Positions 7,162-15,003 of a stretch of DNA of 36,191 nt are shown here, piece after piece. The notes under the pieces are model-generated. The model did not search any database. It was given only the letters and a program-made list of their open reading frames with translations, and was not told the DNA's origin. Position 1 is the stretch's first letter. Each line of letters begins with the position of its first letter. Both the position numbers and the translations under genes were made by a program. Source of the stretch: a bacterium (lineage in GTDB: Bacteria; Caldisericota; Caldisericia; UBA6126); contig JAJFUD010000088.1 in assembly GCA_021372585.1 (NCBI GenBank), forward strand, positions 1 through 36,191. Reading direction: 5' to 3'.

Positions 7162-8666
7162 TTCCAGAAATTCGATCTGAGGACTGGTCGACAATATTTC
7201 ATTTTTCCGGATCAGTCTTTAGTTTTTTAGGCGCAACGCTTCTTATTCCTTTAATGGTAGCTCTATTTGCTTCAGAATGGCGCAGTGCTGTGAATTTTTT
7301 CTTTACCTTTGCTCTGTTGCTTTCATTGGGGACTTTTTTATACACTCGCTTCCGTCCAATAAGAGAGGCAAATTGGCTACATGGCATGTGTATTAGCGCT
7401 TTTTCCTGGATTGTCTCGATGTTTATTCTTGCATTACCTTATTATTTTAGTCAGCACTTTCTTTCGTATACCGATGCCTGCTTTGATGTGATGAGCGGTA
7501 TGACGACGACAGGTTTGGTTTTGATTCAGGACATAGACCACTTGCCTATCTCTTTGAATATCTGGAGACATATGCTCACCTTTATCGGGGGGCAGGGAAT
7601 CATCATCATCGCAGTCGCTTTCATTCCGTCTATCGGTTTGAATTTCAAAGCGATGGTGGGGGAAGGGAAAGAGGAGAGATTGTTGCCGAATGTAAAACAG
7701 ACCGGACGCTATATTTGGATAATCAGCCTGCTGTATTTAGTGGTTGGAACGGTGATTCTATTTATCATCGGATTAATAATCGGATTTACCCCCGGTTGGT
7801 CTTTATTTCATGCTGTTTCCATGTTTATGTCTACCTGGAGTACGGGTGGGTTTGCTCCACAATCATTGAATGCACTGTATTATCATAACCTTCCTTATGA
7901 AATTGCAATGACGATCTTTTCAATCGTGGGATCCATGAATTTTGGTTTGCATTATTATGTCTGGTACAAGAAACGCAAGGCGTTGATTGAAGACATTGAA
8001 ACCAAGTCCTTTCTGATAACTCTTACTGTGCTGTTTTTAGTGATGGCAACCTACTTAATGCGGCAGGGAATCTATCCTAACCTGATAGCCTTGTTCCGAA
8101 AACTTGTGTTTAATCTCATTTCAGGCCATACAACCACCGGTACGCAGACTATATATTCAGTTCAGTTTATCAATTTGTGGTCCCCGATGGTTTTAATCGG
8201 CATCATTATCGCGATGGCAATCGGTGGGTCCAGCGCTTCCACTGCGGGTGGTTTTAAAGGCATCAGAATGGGTATACTTTTCCATTCGATCGTTCAGGAT
8301 ATCAAACAGTATTTTATGCCTTCGACAAGTGTCAACGTCCCTTTCTTTCAACATATCGGTAAGCAGATTTTATCTGATAAGATCATTAAATCCGCCATGA
8401 CGGTTGTGTTGTTTTATATCTTTTTCTACACTTTTGGTGCCGTACTTGGTGTTGCTTATGGTTATCCAGTCAACCAAGCGATTTTTGATTCGGTGTCTGC
8501 CGGATCGAACACAGGTTTAAGTGCAGGTTTGGTAAGTGTGTCGATGCCTTTTGTCATGAAAGTGTATTATATTCTCTCTATGTTCTTAGGCAGAGTTGAA
8601 TTCTTTTCTGGTTTAGTGTTGATGACATTTATTTATCGGTATGTATTACAGTTGGTGAAAAGATGA
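7158..8666 (+). CDS. trkH: TrkH/KtrB-family potassium uptake channel subunit
   Basis: This 502-residue polytopic membrane protein has the four pore-loop repeats of the TrkH/KtrB superfamily. Selectivity-filter glycines occur in M-T-T-T-G-L (about residue 114), S-T-G-G-F (about 227), H-T-T-T-G-T (about 323) and S-N-T-G-L-S (about 450). The subunit carries K+ (or Na+-coupled K+) uptake, normally gated by a cytoplasmic RCK protein (TrkA/KtrA) that is not encoded in this window. I place the start at ATG 7158 because it overlaps the stop of the upstream microprotein. A longer in-frame start at 7125 lies within that microprotein and lacks its own ribosome-binding site. It overlaps the next gene as ATGA (8663-8666). 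The linked kdpDE genes support a role in regulated K+ uptake. Confidence 0.92.
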   Translation: MIPEIRSEDWSTIFHFSGSVFSFLGATLLIPLMVALFASEWRSAVNFFFTFALLLSLGTFLYTRFRPIREANWLHGMCISAFSWIVSMFILALPYYFSQHFLSYTDACFDVMSGMTTTGLVLIQDIDHLPISLNIWRHMLTFIGGQGIIIIAVAFIPSIGLNFKAMVGEGKEERLLPNVKQTGRYIWIISLLYLVVGTVILFIIGLIIGFTPGWSLFHAVSMFMSTWSTGGFAPQSLNALYYHNLPYEIAMTIFSIVGSMNFGLHYYVWYKKRKALIEDIETKSFLITLTVLFLVMATYLMRQGIYPNLIALFRKLVFNLISGHTTTGTQTIYSVQFINLWSPMVLIGIIIAMAIGGSSASTAGGFKGIRMGILFHSIVQDIKQYFMPSTSVNVPFFQHIGKQILSDKIIKSAMTVVLFYIFFYTFGAVLGVAYGYPVNQAIFDSVSAGSNTGLSAGLVSVSMPFVMKVYYILSMFLGRVEFFSGLVLMTFIYRYVLQLVKR

Positions 8667-9205
8667 AAGCCTCTATTCTCTTTTTCTGTCTTATCTTTGT
8701 TTTTGTATTGACACTGAAACCTGTATTTTCAACCACTGAATCCCAGATTAATCCAAACAAGAAGCCTCTTGTCATCAGCGAATTGTTACAAAACCATTCT
8801 TATTGGGATCAACGAGTGATTAGTCTTACCGGAGAAGTGATCGGTCAACCGCTCTTTGCGCAGGATCTGGCTTGTATCCATCTTCTGGATCAAGAGGGCA
8901 ACGCTATCGGTGTTTGGATGGAAAAAGTGTATTTATCCCAAATTAGCTATTATGGTAGGTATCGGATAAAAGGTGATATGGTGAATGTAGAGGGTACTTT
9001 TAACCTGATTTGTTCTTCTCATTCGGGGGATACGGATATACATGCGAGCAAAATCACTATTATTCAGCAAGGGAAGGTAGTTTCATCGGATAAACCGGTC
9101 TGGAGCCTTTTCATAATTGGATGGATTTTGTTACTCTATCCGGGAGCATTAGTTTTGTCTAATCAGATTAAGAAAAATAAACTGCGTAAGCAATCAAGCA
9201 AATAA
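8663..9205 (+). CDS. membrane-anchored extracytoplasmic OB-fold-like protein coupled to TrkH
   Basis: This 180-residue protein has an N-terminal signal or anchor helix (about residues 4-23) and a C-terminal transmembrane helix (about 146-166) followed by a basic tail. The middle (about 50-135) reads like an OB-fold of the tRNA_anti-like type: V-I-S-L-T-G-E-V-I-G, then H-L-L-D-Q-E-G-N-A-I-G-V-W, then Y-R-I-K-G-D-M-V-N-V-E-G-T-F. That places the OB domain outside the cytoplasmic membrane. The start overlaps trkH by 4 bp, so its dose is tied to the channel. The function is unknown. It could be an accessory subunit or an envelope sensor. The gene is followed by a second regulated promoter. Confidence 0.6.
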   Translation: MKASILFFCLIFVFVLTLKPVFSTTESQINPNKKPLVISELLQNHSYWDQRVISLTGEVIGQPLFAQDLACIHLLDQEGNAIGVWMEKVYLSQISYYGRYRIKGDMVNVEGTFNLICSSHSGDTDIHASKITIIQQGKVVSSDKPVWSLFIIGWILLLYPGALVLSNQIKKNKLRKQSSK

Positions 9206-9224
9206 AATAACAATACCATAAGAA

Positions 9225-9292
9225 TATTTACGAAATATTTACTGTATTGAAACTTTTTTTAACCAGCAATTTACAGGATAAATCCCTATAAT
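9225..9292 (+). promoter_or_regulatory. promoter with four-site operator for the zinc-ribbon/kdpDE unit (element copy 2)
   Basis: TTTAC-type sites start at 9227 (TTTAC), 9238 (TTTAC), 9259 (TTAAC) and 9270 (TTTAC), and TATAAT starts at 9287. Spacing is identical to the copy at 6906-6971. The long shared string from the T-run through AACCAG(C/T)AATTTACA, plus a shared TATAATGC, rules out simple AT-rich coincidence. A leader of about 30 nt leads to the ATG at 9331. Confidence 0.65.
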
Positions 9293-9330
9293 GCACTTTA
9301 GTAAAGGGGTGTTCAGAAAAGAGAAGGAAA

Positions 9331-9564
9331 ATGAGACAAGAGGCGGCTGGTAAGATTTTAACAAAAAGGTGTCAGTATTGTGATGAGTGGTTGGAGGAGG
9401 ATGCTCCTTATTGTCTTAATTGCGGACGGTCCTTTTTGATTGATTCAAGCAATCCTTATCTGGATTTTTTGCATTTTCTATTTTATCTCTCGCTATTTCT
9501 GCTTCTGTTGATTCTTCTCTTTGTTTGGCTGAAACAATGCCCTGATTCACATTTTATGAGATAA
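9331..9564 (+). CDS. zinc-ribbon single-pass membrane peptide
   Basis: This 77-residue protein has a two-knuckle zinc ribbon at residues 14-33 (C-Q-Y-C and C-L-N-C-G-R), like the zinc-ribbon domain often seen at the N-terminus of bacterial membrane or regulatory proteins. A strongly hydrophobic helix follows (about residues 47-68). A GAGAAGGA ribosome-binding site precedes the ATG. It lies between the regulated promoter and kdpD, so it may be expressed under K+ control. The cytoplasmic ribbon could mediate protein contacts near the sensor or channel, but that is inference. Confidence 0.6.
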   Translation: MRQEAAGKILTKRCQYCDEWLEEDAPYCLNCGRSFLIDSSNPYLDFLHFLFYLSLFLLLLILLFVWLKQCPDSHFMR

Positions 9565-9581
9565 AAATCCATCTATTCCAA

Positions 9582-9611
9582 TTGTTGTTGAGTCATTATT
9601 TGATTTATAAT
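9582..9611 (+). promoter_or_regulatory. possible internal kdpDE promoter
   Basis: TTGTTG (9582-9587) and TATAAT (9606-9611) are separated by 18 bp, 40 bp before the proposed kdpD TTG start. This would give basal kdpDE expression independent of the regulated promoter at 9225-9292. Confidence 0.4.
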
Positions 9612-9650
9612 AGCCATAACATTTGTATATTGTCTAATAAAGGGGATAGG

Positions 9651-12290
9651 TTGAACGATATCACGGAAAAACCGGAAGACTTTTTAAATGAGCCAAAAGG
9701 CATACTAACCATTTTTATTGGTGCTACCGCTGGTGTTGGTAAAACTTTTGCTATGTTGGAAACAGCCCAGGAAAAATTATCCGAAAACAAAGAAGTCGTG
9801 ATTGGCTGGTTGGATAGCCATGGCAGAAAAGAGATCGAATCGGTTGCAGAAGGCATTCCAGTGATTGAGCCAATGAGCATAAAATATCTTGAGAATGAAT
9901 ACAAAACGCTTGATTTGGATAGAATTCTGAAGGAAAAACCGGACATTGTTGTGATTGATGAGTTGGCTTATTCCAATATTCCAGGTTTGAGAAATAAAAA
10001 AAGGTATCAAGATGTAGAGGAATGTTTAAAGCATGGGATAGATGTGTATACTACCTTGAATATTCATCAATTGGAAAGCTTGAATGATATAGTCACTGAA
10101 ATTACTGAAACCCAGGTTCAAGAAACAGTACCTGATCATTTCTTGAATGATGCGCAGATCCAACTGGTGGATATCGATCCGGACACATTGATTCAGAGAC
10201 TCCATGATGGGAAAGTTTTTACGCCTGATTTATCACAAGAAACCATACGCCATATTTTCCGACCGGGAAATATTAATGCACTTCGGGAAATAACCCTTCG
10301 ATATGCAGCTAAACAAGTCGACAAAGAGATGAGTTCATATAGAAATACCCATTCGATCGAGGAAACCTGGAGAACTGGCGAAAAGGTACTCGTTTATATT
10401 GATTCTTATGCTTACTCGATTCATTTATTACGAACTGCAAAAAACTTGGCAGACAGCTTAAAAGGAGACTTAATCGTCGCTTTACGTCAACCTCCTTCCT
10501 ATATTCTCAGTGAAAAAATGAAAACAGTCATCTCGAAAGCGAATCAGGTCGCTGAAGAATTGGGAGCTGAGATTATCACAGTTTCTTCCGATAAAATTCT
10601 GGATTCATTGGTTCAAATCATCAAAAGAAAGAACATTACCCAATTGGTGATCGGAAAATATCGTAACCGATTCAGATGGTTATCTTTTTTTAAAGAGCCT
10701 TTTGAAAACTCATTAATTAATAATTTAAACAGCACAAGAGTCCATTTAATTCCGTTTAAAAAAGAAGAGAGCGAACAATCGTTCTTTCATTTTAGATTCA
10801 TCAATTCGATTCATCTGATCCCATTGTTGTCTCATATTCTATTAGTGGTTATCCTGACCATCATCTGCAAAATCTTTGTTGAAGACCTTGGATTAATAAA
10901 TATATCTACCTTATTTGTCATCCCGTTGCTCCTGTCTTCTTTATGGGGGTATCAGAATTCGATTATTGTCACAGTTGTTAGTATTCTGTTATACGATTTT
11001 TTCTTTATTGCTCCGCATAACACCTTTATTATTAGTGATTCCCGGTATTTAATTAGTTTGTTTATATTTCTGTTTATCGCCTTTATATCAGGCTACATTT
11101 CTATTCTTTTCCAAAAAAAGGCTGATTTAGTGGAAGAGAACCACTTCCAGATCAATTCCCTGTTTTCTTTAAGCAAAGACATTGCGTTGGATAACAATAT
11201 TGATTCGGTCTTAAAAAAGATTATTTTTGAGATAGCTGAATTCACGGAAGCAAAGGTGGCGATATTGTTACCAGATGCAACTAACCATCTCATCATTCAG
11301 GGATCAAATGATGAAAAGCTTCGTCTTGAAATAGAAAAAAAAGAAATAGCTGTAGCCACGTGGACTTATCAAAACAAGCAAATGGCAGGAAAGGGAACCA
11401 ATACTCTTGGCAACTCATCCAATTTATTTTTCCCCATTATATCTACTGATAATATTTTTGGCGTATTTGCTATCAGCGTTTCATGGGATACTTTTAAAAA
11501 AGACCCTATAATGAAACGATACCTGGAAGCGATTTCGCATCTGACAGCTATTGCTATTCACCGACATCAACTCACAGAAAAAGAAAGCGAGAGCATAGCA
11601 ATGGTCGAATCACAAAAATTGCAGAAAGCTTTGTTTGATTCGATATCCCATGATCTGAACACACCTCTCACCTCGATAATTGGCGCCTCCGGCAGCTTGT
11701 TGGATGAGGGCGATCTTTACTCGAAAAAGGACAGAAAAGAGCTTTTGTTATCCATACAACAAGATGCGAACGACATGCACCGATTGGTTCAAAATTTATT
11801 GGATATGGCACATCTGGATAACCGCGTCATTCAGATAAAAAAAGAGTATGCCGATATGGCCGACATTGTGGATTTCTGTATTAGAAAGATGAAGCATCTC
11901 GGTAGGCGACAGATTGTTCGGTTGATAGATGATACTTTGCCCTCTATTCAGGTAGATACAGCTTTGATAGAACAAGTGATCACCAACCTGTTGGATAATG
12001 CTATCAAATATTCTCCTGAAGATTCCAGGATTGTGATTAAAGCCTATCTAGAGCATGATAGATTATTCTTTTCCATGGAAGATGAGGGAATTGGGATTCC
12101 TCCTGAAGATGTCGATTTAGTTTTTACAAAATTCTATCGATCGAATCAGGCAAAAACCAAAAGAGGCTCCGGTTTAGGACTTTCCATATGCAAAGGGATC
12201 GTGGAAGCCCATGGTGGCAAGATTTGGGTGATTAGGGGACGCTCAAAAGGAACTTGTATAGTCTTCTACATCCCTTATAACAGAAGGTGA
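9651..12290 (+). CDS. kdpD: KdpD-type osmosensitive K+ sensor histidine kinase
   Basis: This protein has 879 residues from a TTG start, close to the family's roughly 890. Domain order: N-terminal KdpD domain with the Walker-like G-A-T-A-G-V-G-K-T (residues 24-32) and V-V-I-D-E-L-A-Y; a universal-stress-like domain (about 255-385); four transmembrane helices of the DUF4118 type (about 405-510); a GAF-like domain (about 530-650); HisKA with phospho-acceptor His667 in S-I-S-H-D-L-N-T-P-L-T; and HATPase with N-L-L-D-N-A-I-K-Y-S and G-S-G-L-G-L-S. I prefer TTG 9651 over an upstream in-frame TTG (9582) because AAGGGGA lies just before it and the residues after it fit the family N-terminus. It phosphorylates KdpE under K+ limitation or osmotic upshift. 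It is followed 9 bp later by kdpE. Confidence 0.93.
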   Translation: MNDITEKPEDFLNEPKGILTIFIGATAGVGKTFAMLETAQEKLSENKEVVIGWLDSHGRKEIESVAEGIPVIEPMSIKYLENEYKTLDLDRILKEKPDIVVIDELAYSNIPGLRNKKRYQDVEECLKHGIDVYTTLNIHQLESLNDIVTEITETQVQETVPDHFLNDAQIQLVDIDPDTLIQRLHDGKVFTPDLSQETIRHIFRPGNINALREITLRYAAKQVDKEMSSYRNTHSIEETWRTGEKVLVYIDSYAYSIHLLRTAKNLADSLKGDLIVALRQPPSYILSEKMKTVISKANQVAEELGAEIITVSSDKILDSLVQIIKRKNITQLVIGKYRNRFRWLSFFKEPFENSLINNLNSTRVHLIPFKKEESEQSFFHFRFINSIHLIPLLSHILLVVILTIICKIFVEDLGLINISTLFVIPLLLSSLWGYQNSIIVTVVSILLYDFFFIAPHNTFIISDSRYLISLFIFLFIAFISGYISILFQKKADLVEENHFQINSLFSLSKDIALDNNIDSVLKKIIFEIAEFTEAKVAILLPDATNHLIIQGSNDEKLRLEIEKKEIAVATWTYQNKQMAGKGTNTLGNSSNLFFPIISTDNIFGVFAISVSWDTFKKDPIMKRYLEAISHLTAIAIHRHQLTEKESESIAMVESQKLQKALFDSISHDLNTPLTSIIGASGSLLDEGDLYSKKDRKELLLSIQQDANDMHRLVQNLLDMAHLDNRVIQIKKEYADMADIVDFCIRKMKHLGRRQIVRLIDDTLPSIQVDTALIEQVITNLLDNAIKYSPEDSRIVIKAYLEHDRLFFSMEDEGIGIPPEDVDLVFTKFYRSNQAKTKRGSGLGLSICKGIVEAHGGKIWVIRGRSKGTCIVFYIPYNRR

Positions 12291-12299
12291 GGAGGGTAG

Positions 12300-12983
12300 A
12301 TGGAAAATAAAAAGACGAGAATTCTGGTGATTGATGATGAGCCTCAAATTCGAAAACTACTCTCTATTGCATTAAATGCTCATGATTTTCACATAGAAAC
12401 AGCAGAGAACGGGATGCTGGGAATACAAGCTGTTGCCTGTTTTAAACCTGACCTGGTGTTGTTGGATTTGAGCTTACCGGATATAGATGGAGTCGATGTA
12501 ATAAAAAGAATTAGGGAGTGGTCTCAGGTTCCGATACTGATTTTATCCGTTCGCAGCAGCGATGAAGATAAAGTTGAAGCTTTAGATGCCGGTGCTGATG
12601 ATTATTTGATAAAACCATTTAGCATGAATGAACTTTTTGCCAGGATTCGTGCTGCCCTTCGACATATCGCTAAGACCTATGACGATTCAGTTCTGGAATG
12701 CAATGGTATCAAAATGGATTTCTTAAAAAGACAGGTTTTTGTTGAAAACCTTGAAGTAAAGCTGACTCCTACAGAATATGAAATTTTGAAAACCCTTTTG
12801 ATGAATTTTGAAAAGGTAGTCACACAGAAACAACTATTACAGACCGTATGGGGTTCTTCCTATCATCTGGAAACTCATTATCTGAGGATTTATCTACGAA
12901 AACTTCGTAAGAAGATTGAAGAGGATCCATCCAATCCAAAACATCTGATCACAGAATCCGGTATCGGTTATCGGTTGATTTAA
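12300..12983 (+). CDS. kdpE: KdpE-type OmpR-family response regulator
   Basis: This 227-residue protein has a receiver domain with Asp12/Asp13, phospho-acceptor Asp56 in L-L-D-L-S-L-P-D, and the conserved Lys in L-I-K-P-F. A C-terminal winged-helix (trans_reg_C) domain follows, with L-T-P-T-E-Y-E-I-L and the L-R-I-Y-L-R-K-L-R-K-K-I-E recognition region. It is the cognate regulator of the adjacent KdpD; GGAGGG precedes the ATG. OmpR-family regulators bind tandem direct repeats at about 11-bp period, matching the sites at 6906-6953 and 9227-9274. It is probably both the activator of the trkH unit and an autoregulator. A strong hairpin ends the unit at 13033-13071. Confidence 0.92.
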   Translation: MENKKTRILVIDDEPQIRKLLSIALNAHDFHIETAENGMLGIQAVACFKPDLVLLDLSLPDIDGVDVIKRIREWSQVPILILSVRSSDEDKVEALDAGADDYLIKPFSMNELFARIRAALRHIAKTYDDSVLECNGIKMDFLKRQVFVENLEVKLTPTEYEILKTLLMNFEKVVTQKQLLQTVWGSSYHLETHYLRIYLRKLRKKIEEDPSNPKHLITESGIGYRLI

Positions 12984-13032
12984 TTTTTTACATAAGCTTA
13001 AAGCGCTTGAAAGGACATGGGTTATGATACAT

Positions 13033-13071
13033 AAAAAAAATAAATTGGGACTGTCCCAATTTATTTTTTTT
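13033..13071. terminator. strong bidirectional terminator after kdpE
   Basis: A perfect 18-bp stem (13033-13050 with 13054-13071) with a 3-nt loop carries A8 on one side and T8 on the other. It ends the potassium module and insulates the next plus-strand gene. Confidence 0.9.
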
Positions 13072-13154
13072 AAAAGGGTAGGAATACCTTCTTTTCCTTG
13101 GGAATCACTGTAATAGACCTAAAAAGCGAAACGTGATTTTTTATCCTGAATACG

Positions 13155-13160
13155 TATAAT
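13155..13160 (+). promoter_or_regulatory. -10 box of a leaderless transcript
   Basis: TATAAT ends 8 nt before the ATG at 13169, and no ribosome-binding site is present. A transcript starting the usual 6-8 nt downstream would begin at or just before the start codon. No good -35 box is seen. Confidence 0.5.
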
Positions 13161-13168
13161 ACAATCAT

Positions 13169-13642
13169 ATGCATGTAGCACATGAACTTAAAGTAATTTG
13201 GATGGCGATGATTCCTGTTATCGAGCTTCGTGGTGCTATCCCTTACGGCATCCTTCGTGAAATCAACCCTTGGATGTCCTTTTTTTTGGCTTGGTTTGGA
13301 AGCACCGTCATCATCGCACCAGTGTACTATTTCTTTATACCTTGTATGAATTGGTTGGAGAGAATTCCAAAGATCGGTTCGGTATTTCAACGTTTCCGAG
13401 AACGAGTGATTCGAAAAAGCCATAAACTCGGTAAGGTTGAATTTTTTGGATTGATAGTATTTGTCGGGGTGCCTTTACCTGGAACCGGTGCTTGGACAGG
13501 AACGATGATCGCGAGTGTATTAAAAATACCTTTTCTTCGCTCTTTTATCGCTATTACTTTGGGTAACGTCATGGCAGGTATGATCATAACGATCATATAT
13601 TATATCAGCCACGGTACGGTAAAACTTTTTTCTTCTCTGTGA
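13169..13642 (+). CDS. COG2426 (Sm_multidrug_ex) small membrane protein
   Basis: This 157-residue membrane protein carries the family signature E-L-R-G-A-I-P-Y-G (residues 19-27), a hallmark G-V-P-L-P-G-T-G-A-W-T-G segment, and four or more hydrophobic helices. The family is labelled 'putative small multidrug export protein', but a drug-export role is not well established. The start has no Shine-Dalgarno and follows a TATAAT by 8 nt, so it is probably a leaderless mRNA. It stands between the kdpE terminator and the helicase gene, which has its own -10. Confidence 0.85.
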   Translation: MHVAHELKVIWMAMIPVIELRGAIPYGILREINPWMSFFLAWFGSTVIIAPVYYFFIPCMNWLERIPKIGSVFQRFRERVIRKSHKLGKVEFFGLIVFVGVPLPGTGAWTGTMIASVLKIPFLRSFIAITLGNVMAGMIITIIYYISHGTVKLFSSL

Positions 13643-13660
13643 TCCATTTTTTTTAGGATC
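13641..13660 (+). terminator. weak hairpin after the COG2426 gene
   Basis: GATCC (13641-13645) pairs with GGATC (13656-13660) around a T-rich loop, followed by TTTCTGT. The stem is only 5 bp, so termination would be inefficient at best. Confidence 0.3.
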
Positions 13661-13666
13661 TTTCTG

Positions 13667-13672
13667 TACAAT
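13667..13672 (+). promoter_or_regulatory. -10 box of a second leaderless transcript
   Basis: TACAAT (13667-13672) ends 6 nt before the helicase ATG at 13679, with no ribosome-binding site between. This again suggests that transcription starts at the initiation codon. Confidence 0.45.
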
Positions 13673-13678
13673 TACTTT

Positions 13679-14956
13679 ATGGAAAATCTGGAAATTTTGT
13701 ATCATCGAATTGAGGATTCCAATGATTCTTTTCTTATCACCGGTCAGGCTGGTGCGGGAAAAAGTTCATTAGTTCGTATCATCAAAGCGTATTCAAAACG
13801 TAATACGGTGCTATTGGCATCAACAGGTGTGGCTGCACAGTTGATAAATGGAACGACTTTACATTCTTTCTTTGGGTTTCAGCCTGGAATCACAGAGGAT
13901 ATGATTAGAAAAATGAAGATCTCGAAGAAAAAAGAGTTGATCTTGTCTGGCATCGATACATTCGTGATCGATGAAGTTTCGATGATTCGTGCCGATTGGT
14001 TGGATTGTGTGGAAGCTTACCTTCATCAATTCGGGAAAAATCCCCGTAAACCTTTTGGCGGGTACCAGCTGGTTCTGAGCGGAGACCTGTTTCAGTTACC
14101 TCCCGTAGTTCAACCCTCAGAGGAGACTATTTTTCATTCTTTTTACGAAACACCGTTCTTTTTTAGTGCCCATAGCTATCCATCTCTTTGTTACCAGGTC
14201 CTGTATCTCCATGATAACCTCAGGCAAACAGATAAAGAGACGATAACCTTATTACATCAAATCAGAGAGGGAGAGATCACGAAAGAATTAATACGGTTGG
14301 TAAATGAACATGTATCTCCCATGGAATACCGGGAGGAAGATTTTTGTATCGTTTTGACTGCAACTCATGAAAAAGAGAACCGGGTGAATGAGGAAAGGCT
14401 CTCTTTATTGAGCTCTCCCACCAGGACTTTTTCTGCTTTTGTAGAAGGGAATTATCCTGTTAAACAATATCCGACCCAAAAACAGCTTTCTCTTGCAATC
14501 GGAGCACAAGTTATGTTTGTAACTAATGATACATCAGGAAGATATGTGAACGGGACATTGGGTATCGTTGAGGACATTCTGGATAACGCGGAGAATCCAA
14601 TTATTTCCATTCGGTTAGAGGGTAATGTTATGGTTCGTCTGGAAAGGGAAGTTTTTCAATATAGGAGAATTCAATGGGATAATGTTTCTCAAAGGATAAG
14701 TTCGGAAGTGATAGGAAGGTTTATCCAGTTTCCGGTTCGACTTGCTTGGGCGATTACCATTCATAAAAGTCAGGGAAAAACATTTCAGAACATCCATATC
14801 GACCTTGGAAGAGGCGCTTTTGCTGAAGGACAAGTGTATGTCGCGTTAAGTCGGTGCCGATCTTTTGAGGATGTTACTTTACAAGTACCGCTTCAGGAAT
14901 CCGACCTTTTGGTGAACCCTAAAGTACAGGAATTTTACCGGCAGCTTATCGTTTAA
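13679..14956 (+). CDS. PIF1-like SF1B DNA helicase
   Basis: This 425-residue protein carries the superfamily 1B motifs in order. Walker A is G-Q-A-G-A-G-K-S-S (22-30). Motif Ia follows in L-L-A-S-T-G-V-A-A. Walker B is F-V-I-D-E-V-S-M (about 96-103). Motif III is L-S-G-D-L-F-Q-L-P-P-V. The C-terminal motifs are H-K-S-Q-G-K-T-F (about 361) and Y-V-A-L-S-R-C-R-S (about 386). H-K-S-Q-G-K-T and the V-A-L-S-R signature are typical of PIF1/RecD-type 5'-to-3' helicases. It would unwind DNA, possibly G-quadruplexes or recombination intermediates. It is a short core version without extra domains. The start is supported by the adjacent -10 and the immediate Walker A position. PIF1-like proteins are common in bacteria, so nothing here points to a plasmid. 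Confidence 0.88.
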   Translation: MENLEILYHRIEDSNDSFLITGQAGAGKSSLVRIIKAYSKRNTVLLASTGVAAQLINGTTLHSFFGFQPGITEDMIRKMKISKKKELILSGIDTFVIDEVSMIRADWLDCVEAYLHQFGKNPRKPFGGYQLVLSGDLFQLPPVVQPSEETIFHSFYETPFFFSAHSYPSLCYQVLYLHDNLRQTDKETITLLHQIREGEITKELIRLVNEHVSPMEYREEDFCIVLTATHEKENRVNEERLSLLSSPTRTFSAFVEGNYPVKQYPTQKQLSLAIGAQVMFVTNDTSGRYVNGTLGIVEDILDNAENPIISIRLEGNVMVRLEREVFQYRRIQWDNVSQRISSEVIGRFIQFPVRLAWAITIHKSQGKTFQNIHIDLGRGAFAEGQVYVALSRCRSFEDVTLQVPLQESDLLVNPKVQEFYRQLIV

Positions 14957-14969
14957 GGTTATTTTTGCA

Positions 14970-14975
14970 TATAAT
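14970..14975 (+). promoter_or_regulatory. -10 box of the PrcB-domain gene
   Basis: TATAAT at 14970-14975 predicts a start near 14982. That leaves about 22 nt of leader with AAAGGAAG before ATG 15004 and excludes an upstream in-frame start at 14965. Confidence 0.5.
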
Positions 14976-15003
14976 AGAAGAAATGTCACTGAAAGGAAGC
15001 AAC

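Noticed and set aside
9582-9650. A kdpD start at TTG 9582.
   Set aside because: The extra 23 residues do not look like the family N-terminus, the TTG coincides with a -35-like box, and a good ribosome-binding site precedes TTG 9651.
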